Of a DNA stretch of 64,000 nucleotides, positions 56,455 to 64,000 are shown one piece after another (the stretch's first letter is position 1; each line of letters begins with the position of its first letter). This stretch comes from Macrothele yani (Eukaryota; Arthropoda; Arachnida; Araneae; Macrothelidae). Location: the NCBI GenBank assembly GCA_039090855.1, contig CM077001.1, positions 121,849,922-121,913,921 of the forward strand. The letters run 5' to 3'. A program made the position numbers and the translations under genes. A model generated the notes under the pieces. It was given only the letters and a program-made list of their open reading frames with translations. It did not search any database and had not been told where the DNA came from.

Positions 56455-57913
56455 AGTAACGTGACGTCTGAGGCTTCTGTGGAGATCTCTTTCGTTGGCT
56501 GCAGCATACAACCTGCAGGAACGTTGATTTTACTAGGTTGGGGAGACTGGTTTGATGAGCTGAAGGCACTTCCCTGAACAAAAGCTTAAGAACATGAACA
56601 ATGCAAAAGCCTGCCCCAGGATGATTCCATTAGCAGTGACCTATTCCAAACAATACTGGCGGGACGGAAAGACAAATTCTGTTCACTCTTCTTGCTTCAT
56701 CTGGCATGCAATACAGGTTGTTTCTTGGCTCTGTGCTCCTGAGTTTTACTTAGATTTTAATTTTTTTATTGACTGACGATTGTGGAAGTTTAAGGCTTTG
56801 GCTGGAAATGCTTTCTCACTAATAAGCGCTGTAGCATTATCATCTGATGTTAACAATGGGTAATTAATACTTGGCTGAAGATAAAATCTTTTCACAAACG
56901 CAAAAGAAAAAAAAGAAGGGAGAGCTTTCTCATTCAAATAAAAGCGGAGCTCAACGCAAAGGCTGAGTGTACACGCAGTAAATGAAAGTAGGTCAAACCA
57001 CTTGAAAGCGGGACACAGCTGTTTCGAAGTGGTTGGCGGGGAGACAGCGAACACGTGCGAGGCAGCTAGTAAGAGGAAGCGTGGGAATAAGAAACGTGTT
57101 ACTACCCCATTTAGCAGCTGCATAGAACACAGAAAAGCAACTTCATTCTAACAAAAACATCTGTAGATGAGAAAAAAAGCATAACAAGCATAGAAGGAGC
57201 ATATTATTATTAAAGAAAACATTAATCGAAAGCATTACAAACGATAATTCATAAGTTAATTACTTCTAAGATGGATTCTATTGCGGTGAACAGAGAACCA
57301 TCCTGTATCAGACATCCACATTGAATGGAATTCAGACAATTGTGCGGTTTTACGAGCAATGCAATATTCTAATGGGAGTCTTAAGATAAACTGTGATTTA
57401 TATTGATTACATAAATGGTTTTGAGCATTTAACAAAGGTAAACAAATAACATCATTAGCATGATTAATAAAAATGTATAAATAAAAGCTTTTACCAGGAA
57501 GGTAAGGAAGATAATTTAGATTTCTGAGCAGCATCACAACTTCACAGGTGCAGCCCTTTACGGCAACTTTTGCTTCCAAGATCGCAAAATTTCTCGCTTG
57601 CGGATCTTAGTCAGAAAATTATGGTATATATATTTTTATCTCCGGACAAAGAAAGATCAGTGGTGTGGCATCCATAGAGCACAAAATTTAATCATGAAGA
57701 TGCAAAATTTGATTTTGATCTGATCATTACATTGTGTCAATAACAAAATGCTGATTCAGAACAAGTCACAGAAATTCACATAAAAGTAAAAAAAAATTCT
57801 TACAGCAATAAAGGAAAAAAAAACTTGCACATCAGAAAATAAATACTTCATTGAAAGCCTTCAAAACCTGATTCCTCAGAATCAGAATGAAACATATGAA
57901 GGTATTCTTCTGG
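56455..57913. other. 3' non-coding part of the pogo element
   Basis: No second gene is seen between the minisatellite and the transposase stop. The minus frames 56746-57123 and 57256-57579 have no domain. A GC-rich block at about 57000-57110 is unexplained. Confidence 0.5.
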
Positions 57914-59139
57914 TTAATTGGGGCAGCTTTGTTCTTCTTTATCACGGCTGCAATCCCTTTTGTCTCTCTGATTTTGATCTGGATTCTGACTAATGCTTGA
58001 TTTTCTGAATGCATTTTTTATAGTTTCTGGTGAAATGTCATCCCATGCTTTTTTCACCCAGACTGCAACTTCTACGTAAGTTGCTCGTCGCATATTACCA
58101 CTGTTGGTAAATGTGTGCAATCCTTCCGTCATCCAATTTTCCCAGAGCTTCCGCACTTTGCACTTAAAAGATTTATTAATGCCAACATCCAATGGCTGCA
58201 GCTTTTTGGTAAGACCACCTGGAATAATATATAACTCTGCTGAGACGCTTTTGCAGGCTGTTTTTGATGAATCCCGAATGTGCGCCGTCATGGAGTCCAT
58301 GATGAGCAGCCCATTTGGTTGAAAAAGAATCCTTTCCATTTTCGCCATACAGAATTAAGCCAAGTAAGCATTGTTTCTTCATTCATCCATCCTTTCTTGT
58401 TCACCTGAATGGATATGCCTTTTGTAAATTCCCCCTTGGGAACAGTTTTCCGTTTGAAAATTATCATTGGCTCCAATTTTTCGCCGTTCGATGCACACGT
58501 CAATACAACGGTAAATGATGTTTTTTCATTTCCCGAAGTTTTGATTGCTACTGTGCTAGTGCCACGAACATCCACAGTGCGATTCGGCGGACAATCACAA
58601 CAAAAGGGAATTTCATCCATGTTTATTATTTGACTAGGTTGCAAATTGCCTTTCTTGATAGCATTTGCAGCAAATATTAAAAAATCTTTAGATTTTCTCT
58701 CCTAGTCATCGGAAAGCTTTTGTCCAATAGTCGTACGATTCCGAATTCGTAAGCTTTTTCGGCGCATGAAGCGACACCACCACGCAGGTCCTCCTTGAAA
58801 ATTTGTCAAGCCCATTTCTTGTGCAATTGCTCGAGCCTTCCTACGAATTTTAACTGTCGACACAGGTAAATCAGCATCACGTTGGGAAGTTACCCACCTT
58901 AGAAGGTTTTCTTCTAATATGGGCCAACTTGGCAACCCATGTCGATTTGTTCTTCGCCGTTGGTTACCTTTTCCTAGACTTTCTTTGTTTTTCCTCCATA
59001 GCCTCTCGCTGCTCTCATCAACTTGGAATATTTTTCCTGCTTCGCGATTACCTACTTCTTCAGGTTTGCCTACAACTTTAAGTTTAAACTCGGCAGTGTA
59101 ACTGCACCATTTCCTTTTCAAGGACATCATAAACAGCAA
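57914..59139 (-). pseudogene. pogo-type transposase, one stop and one frameshift
   Basis: The N-terminal frame (58702-59139) has KRKWCSYTAEFKLKVV, REAGKIFQVDESSERLWRKN (HTH_Tnp/CENP-B N-type) and GGPAWWCRFMRRKSLRIRNR (CENP-B-type second HTH). It ends at a TAG at about 58699-58701 after KLSDD. In the same frame reading continues ERKSKDFLIF, then NMDEIPF (first D), KTSGNEKTSFTVVLTC and GWMNEETMLTWLNSVW. A frameshift near 58340 then leads to LLIMDSMTAHI (second D) and LQPLDVGINKSFK (third D), ending EEQSCPN. The catalytic set is DDD as in Tigger/POGK-like pogo proteins. About 410 codons, near full family length. Confidence 0.92.
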
Positions 59140-59820
59140 GGAAGAAAAATATTAGCAGAAAAGATGGTCAAAACAGCAAAGGATCAACTAAACACAAGGC
59201 ACAGTTCACGTGACATCCAGAACAAAGAACTTTGAAAGGAGGAATGCATAGGTTCATGCCAGGACTGGGGGTTCTTGCGGGGAGTGCTGTACGTACGTTT
59301 CCATTGGCTGCTTGCCAAAAACAGAGAGCACAAGCAGTCAGTATTGACCTTCTCAACAATAGAAAATGACTCCCCACAGCTTCGTCGATCTTTCCTTGTG
59401 AGACTTCTTCCCTTCCCCCTTCTCTCCGCTACATACGAACTACTGAACTGAGAAATTTTTTACGGAGAGAGTTCCTTTTCTAATTATACACTCTCTCCTG
59501 CACAATTAGCAGGCAAAATTCAAAAAAATTGAAGGGCCGAAAATTTTTTTTTCAAATCGGCGTATTATCTGCATTGCCATATAATCCGCAGAACCTGAAT
59601 TTTTAACTTTTTTAGCAGATAATCCGCGGATTATACGACGAAAATTACGGTACCAGGACTCTGTGGGTGGCTGTTCAGAGGACATGGCTCGATGTCTCTC
59701 GAGAAGTCTACCGGCTACTTGTGGAATCAATGCCATGTCGAGTTGCTGCATTTTGCTGGGCTAGATGAGGTCCCATATGATACTAGGTACGTATCCCATG
59801 ACTTTTGACACTTCAGTGTA

Positions 59821-60059
59821 TATGTCTAATATAAAAGTGAAATAATAATCATATCTACACTGAAACTAGGATTACTTCCCTGAAGAAGCTATATTAAAGG
59901 CATGCAAGATTTATTGATTCCGTATTTGGCAATTCACATTGTTTTTTGGCCGAAAGGTGAACTTTTTTATATTAAATAACTATTGGCTGAAATCTGGGTG
60001 TGTTTTTTACAGCCCAACATTATTACAGCAGATAAACATAACAGCTAAAAAATACAGAA
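59821..60059. other. Spacer, nothing recognised
   Basis: Sequence between two Tc1 relics; no motif. Confidence 0.4.
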
Positions 60060-60790
60060 GAGGTAATGTTGTTTTGCAAGTACGAGGCATACTTGCAATG
60101 ACATTATTGACGAGTGTCTGGGGCAGCTCGTCCCATATTACAGGTAACACGTTACATAGGTCTGCAGGTGTACTGGGGTTTGGTATGGCTATCCAGATGT
60201 TGCCCTACAGTCTCAAGTGCTCAATAGGATTAAAATCAGGAGACCTTGGAGGCAGATGTGACGATGCAATCCCATGATTTTCCAGCTCCTGAAGCATGCT
60301 CTAGGCACCGTGATTGGTTGCACTGTCATCGAGAAAATGGAATACATGTCCAATAGCAGCATGAAAACGTGTCACAATGATCTCATTTCAGTACACTGAA
60401 GAATTCATGTTGCCCTGACAAACATTCAAGGAAGTACAAACATTAAAACACACTCGTGCCCAGACCAGAACTGACAGCTGCTGGTAAAGGTGGACGAATT
60501 GGACATAGTGTGGTTGCATTCGTGTTCCAGATCTCCTCCGCGTGTCGCCGTCAAGTATCAGAATAAAGAGTGAAAAGGGATTTGTCTGTGAAAAGTACAT
60601 GGTGCCATTCTGTATTCTATGACATGTACTGTTGAACCCAGGTACATCTTTGGCAATGATGAGATGATGTCACTGCTATACATTTCAGTAGGCTCCTTGC
60701 TCTGAGTACATACTTGTGAAGATAGTTTTGTACTGTTTGGGTACATAGTGTGATACTAGAAGCAGCTAAAAGTAATTCCCAGAGATGGCA
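60060..60790 (-). pseudogene. Tc1-like transposase relic
   Basis: On the minus strand, LFTDKSLFTLYSDT (worn first-D motif) is read near 60600-60550, and after several stops the C-terminal ELENHGIASSHLPPRSPDFN then PIEH (E motif) near 60280-60215. WDELPQTLVNNVIASMPR near 60140-60090 is the usual C-terminal end. No TIRs confirmed. This is a third Tc1 lineage, distinct from family A. Confidence 0.78.
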
Positions 60791-62027
60791 TTACTGAAGA
60801 ATACTATTTCATGAAGATATGAGGAAAAGACATCCTAGGAAAAAATGAACTAGTGAGTACTTTTTTTCTTTTAATTTCTTTGCCTCCTCATCTCCCTAAC
60901 CTGAATGAACATCTGTCCAACGGCCAGGAGAGGTAGCCTATCAATGGCAAAACAAGGTAATTAGACCTATGAAAAACACAGAATAATAAAAACCACCATA
61001 TGAACATTTACACCCATTATTTTCCTCACTCAAACCCAATCCCTCAGTAAAAGAAAGTTATCTGGACTGCTTTTCCATAAAAAAATTAACAAAATCACTT
61101 CAGGAGCAACCCCATATAAAATTGGTGCTTCACAGTACATGATGAAAGGGGCCAGAGGTTAAAAAAAAAAAAAATCTTTATAATTTTTCAAAATGTATAT
61201 AACATTTTATATTACCCAGGTCACTCCGGTCCACTGGCTTAGAGAAAACCAAAATGACTGCCAAACAGGACAAAGGTGCCACATGCAGTTCACTAATATA
61301 CTGCTGCTGGACTCAATGAATGTTAAGCACAAATGCACAAGCATGCAGTCAGTACCAGGTATGCTAGCTAGCACATTAAAACATATATGTACATGGCTAA
61401 TTCCTTAATTGAATGCATTTAATAAGTACAAAGGTAAAAACAAAGTGAGGGGAGAGGATAAAAAAAGCCAATTAACAAAATACACTCCAAAAAATCTTAG
61501 TAACTGGAAAATTTCCAAGTAGTTTGCAGGCATACTACACAAATTTTCTGCATCACATATGGCAATGATGACTTCACAAAGGATTTTGCTCTAAAGCATT
61601 GATTAATATACTTCTTAACAAATGCCATCTCAGCACGATCATAAAAAGATAGGAGTTAAAACATTGATATTTAAAATACCATTTAATTTAAAATCATAGA
61701 TTAAAAACACATAAGATCTTTCAAACCCCTTCAGGTTCATCTTCAGATGCACATACACTAATGGAACAATACCAGGAGGAGGAAATATATATATTATGTG
61801 AAAGCAGTTATGGTGCACGTCATGACACATGCATAATTAGAATTTGCGTTGTAGTTCAAAGACCTCTTTGTCGCACTACAGGGATCATAGCATACTTCTG
61901 GAAAATTTTAGGTAGGAATTTTTAGAAAAATTTTAGGAAAATTTTAGGAATGTATTTCAATAAAAACTAGATGTATATTTGTATACATCTAGTAAAACAA
62001 CTTTGTATACATTGTAAAGAGTTTGCC
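60791..62027. other. Unassigned sequence
   Basis: No gene. A 26-bp palindrome, ctagatgtata and tatacatctag with a 4-base gap, lies at 61967-61992, and attttagg units repeat at about 61903-61948. Confidence 0.5.
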
Positions 62028-62035
62028 TCACACCC

Positions 62036-62588
62036 TTCAACCATACATACTGATAGACTGCGCATGACATCAAAATTTCTGGCTCCAACATAAAATCACA
62101 TGACATCAGTCAAAAAGATGGGTTACACCTGCTGTGCTTATGGTTGCTCTGAGCGATATAGTAAAGGAAGTTCTATGATTTTTCATGGGTAAGAAACGAA
62201 TTAAATACCTAAGTCAATAAAGTTCAATTACTTAACCAGAAACTTGCAGCTATTGATATAAAAATATAGTAACTTAAGAAAAAAAAATGGAATGCATGTT
62301 CCAAATTCTTCGCAAATGTTCATCACATTATAAATCACGAAATGTAAACAACCCGATCATGCATGTATATAGCTCATAAGTAAACTTACCTGAATAGTTT
62401 TCATTATATATGAGGAGCATTCACATAATACACCGAAAACACTGAAGTTCTGCAGCATAAATTAGTAATCATAACAGCATTTTTACACGAAATTTGGAGT
62501 CTGATGATGACGTGCCCAATGTTGGAGCCATGGCGGCTTTGATGCAGCTATTGCCAATGCACAGTCCATTAGTATATACGGTCGAAGT
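62036..62588 (+). mobile_element. P-like non-autonomous element carrying a THAP exon
   Basis: The flanks tcacaccc at 62028-62035 and 62589-62596 are identical 8-bp duplications. Left arm 62036-62111 and right arm 62496-62588 are imperfect inverted repeats: left ttcaaccatacatactgata versus reversed right ttcgaccgtatatactaatg, then gactgcgcat/gactgtgcat and tggctccaacat on both. Inside is a single THAP-type first exon. P elements make 8-bp duplications and encode THAP-domain transposases, so a P-derived internal-deletion element is the best reading. The superfamily is inferred. Confidence 0.75.
62118..62188 (+). CDS. THAP-domain first exon
   Basis: ATG at 62118 in a good start context (aaaaagatgg). 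It reads MGYTCCAYGCSERYSKGSSM then IFH and ends two bases into the next codon at a gtaag donor (62189). C-x4-C with AYGC and a later FH is the beginning of the THAP zinc-binding DNA-binding domain, and an intron after FH is common in THAP genes. The rest of the domain (second exon with the distal C/H ligands and AVPTIF) is not found before the element ends at 62588 or downstream. Alone it cannot form a zinc finger; it could only work if spliced to a further exon. The start codon lies 7 bp inside the left arm, so the arm would act as promoter. Confidence 0.75.
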
Positions 62589-62596
62589 TCACACCC

Positions 62597-62849
62597 AAAT
62601 TTTTTGCATAACGTCTAATGTCTAAAGTTTAAGTATGATTTACTTTCTAATGTTCAGTTCTTATCTTTTCACGTGTTATTATCATATTCAAGTATATTTA
62701 CCACATTCAAGTTTCACTTTGAACATTAATATGCTGTTGAACCAGAAGCAATTCACAATTTTCACAGTGAAGTTTTCAGGTTTCACATTAAATTATAATA
62801 TCCTAAAAAGGTAATTAAAAACCAAGAACTATGTACAATTGTTCACTGA
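62597..62849. other. Spacer, nothing recognised
   Basis: AT-rich sequence between the P-like element and the hAT transposase remnant. Confidence 0.4.
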
Positions 62850-64000
62850 ATTACTTTTTTCATATTATTGTTTTAACCTTTTCCTGATAAGCCTATCTTT
62901 TTCTGCTTCCACCACAACTAATTTACTTTCAGTTTTCTTTATTTCAGCTGAACCTTGTACGATCAAGTTAGAGGCAACTGCTATTTCAACAGTATTTTGT
63001 TTTTCTACAGCTTTTCTCATTCTTTCTGTTCCCTCTTGAATTACTGCTAGGGAGGCTTCATTATCTTTTTTAAGCCTATTTATTTCTGCATCATTTTCTT
63101 TTATTTTGTCATCAAATTCAGCTTTTCTTTTTTCTCTAGCTGCTTTTCCTTATTTTCACTCTCTTTCTGCTTCCTTTCTTTTACCTGTTTTTATTCTTCT
63201 TCCTTCAGCTTATCAACATACTCTTTATAAAATTTATGTGAATCACGAACACTATTTAACAAATTTCTTGTTATGGGAACTTTACTTACACATCCATAGT
63301 GTTTAATGACCCCTTTAACTATTCTTAATGATGTTATAGTTGAGTCTTTTAAGTTAGCCTTGTCCTTCCTTAACAGAGCAGTGTTAATCGAAAATCCCCT
63401 TTCTGCATCAGCATTACCATGAGGTAAAACTAAAATTGACTTGATGAGTTTAGCAAGATTTTAATATTTTTCTTTTCTGCTAGAGTCTTTAATACTAAAT
63501 ATATTACGCCAGTAATGATCAATCCGCACTGGAATATGCCCTTCCTCTGAAAATTTCACTAGTTCATCTAGAGTTGGCTTATCACAATTTAAAAGTTTCC
63601 ACTCTTCTCTTACTCTATCAATTTGTTCCTCAGAAAGATGCAAAACACTTGAAATTCTGGTTATTTCCGAAAGTCCTTCAGTGACTGAAAGTTGAGTTGA
63701 CTCTTTCTTTGGTTCTTTTACCTTTAAAACTTCTATGTCTCATAGCTTTTGATTGCAGAATGGCAAATTTGACTTTAAATATTTTGTGGTTGCAATTAGT
63801 GATGATCTTACATCTAAGAGAAATAATTTCTGCCTGGTCTTCTGAACATCCCTGAGGAGATCTTTTGTCTTCATACCAACTTCTAACTCCCCTAGTTTTT
63901 TCCATGAATTTTTGTTTTCAAAATCTACATTCTTTAGGTCTTCTCCAAATTTCCCTGCAATAACATCATCTTGGATAAACTGAGCCATAACATTCCTCAT
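62850..64000 (-). pseudogene. hAT-type transposase, C-terminal part, runs off the window
   Basis: Read on the minus strand from 64000: MAQFIQDDVIAGKFGEDLKN, LDVRSSLIATTKYLKSNLPF, a frame change near 63740, EEQIDRVREEWKLLNCDKPT, then a TAA near 63461. In the same frame comes LVLPHGNADAERGFSINTAL and LRIVKGVIKHYG. The GNADAERGFS element is the hAT dimerisation-domain signature. The remaining tail is charged (KEYVDKLKEEE, then K/E-rich coiled coil) and has further stops. The catalytic N-terminal part is outside. The 34890-35964 relic shows the same domain order. Confidence 0.85.

Larger units (their letters stand above)
55111..59650 (-). mobile_element. pogo-superfamily element, 4,540 bp
   Basis: Ends ccgtaattttcgtcgtatta (left) and, reversed from the right, ccgtaattttcgtcgtataa are inverted, with TA at 55109-55110 and 59651-59652 as target duplication. 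atccgcag-type motifs repeat in both subterminal regions. The transposase is on the minus strand at 57914-59139. A 50-bp minisatellite occupies 55748-56454. The host Tc1 reads straight across the insertion point. Confidence 0.96.
54057..59820 (+). mobile_element. Tc1-like element, family A, split by a pogo element
   Basis: The left end tacactgaaatatcaaaagt and the reversed right end tacactgaagtgtcaaaagt match, with TA borders. The transposase on plus starts near MSQ (54175) and is read in pieces: LEFERGMVVGARQM-like, RRLTWVHEHGNW, WSDESRYQLLRADGRVWVW (first D, 54690) and [17 protein letters not shown] (E, 55035). It is cut at 55110 in the codons before RTLWVAVQRTW-like sequence, which resumes at 59651 and runs to LLVESMPCRVAAF-like codons near 59740. 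Many stops. Removing the pogo leaves about 1.22 kb, a normal Tc1. Confidence 0.92.

Noticed and set aside
57256..57579. Minus-strand open frame of 107 codons within the pogo element
   Set aside because: Not in frame or register with the transposase and with no recognised motif; considered non-coding.

Overview
The window is animal nuclear DNA, most likely from an arthropod with a large, AT-rich, transposon-laden genome. The grounds are spliced exons with GT/AG borders, long introns, tRNA-derived SINEs with oligo-T/A tails, many Tc1/mariner, pogo, hAT, Merlin and P-like DNA elements, and degraded non-LTR retrotransposons of types common in insects. No bacterial features are present. The species cannot be named from sequence alone.

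Host gene. Three minus-strand exons of one gene are supported: 53481-53577, 13571-13643 and 5584-5734. Their phases join exactly (0, then 1) and together they encode the M5-M7 region of a P5B-type ATPase (ATP13A2/ATP13A3 family, late-endosomal/lysosomal polyamine transporters). The intron between the first two is about 39.8 kb and the next about 7.8 kb. The earlier exons and the last membrane segments are not visible here. A possible plus-strand exon of unknown function lies at 34086-34149 inside the large intron.

Layout. 1-5215: a LINE split by a 4.3-kb hAT-like element, which itself holds a Merlin element and a degenerate tandem array. 6232-8627: a mariner with a 1-kb palindrome in its 3' part. 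10228-11945: a fold-back and a hAT-like element. 14591-18485: a pogo-like MITE, SINEs, a Tc1 split by a SINE, and another fold-back. 19444-25326: mariner fragments, a mariner with a hAT in its 5' UTR, an inverted mariner chimera, an 850-bp palindrome and a further TIR element. 25.9-29.4 kb: a mosaic of at least two Tc1 families with hAT pieces. 31-34 kb: a hairpin, SINEs and LINE tails. 34.9-39.1 kb: a hAT remnant next to a mariner-like element that carries a cleaner mariner. 40.8-43.5 kb: a hAT-like element carrying an almost intact Tc1 and a LINE piece. 43.6-50.6 kb: LINE, Tc1, LINE tail, a hAT with perfect target duplication, a further Tc1 inside a LINE. 54.1-59.8 kb: a Tc1 split by a 4.5-kb pogo element carrying a 50-bp minisatellite. 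60-64 kb: a Tc1 relic, a P-like element carrying a THAP exon, and a hAT transposase C-terminus running off the end.

How it fits together. Apart from the ATPase exons, nearly everything recognisable is mobile DNA nested several layers deep. Every transposase has at least one frameshift or stop. The closest to intact are the Tc1 at 41092-42131 (one frameshift near the end) and the pogo gene at 57914-59139 (one stop, one frameshift). Long inverted repeats are unusually frequent. The most unusual object is the 553-bp P-like element at 62036-62588, with TIRs, an 8-bp target duplication and a lone THAP-domain first exon with start codon and splice donor.
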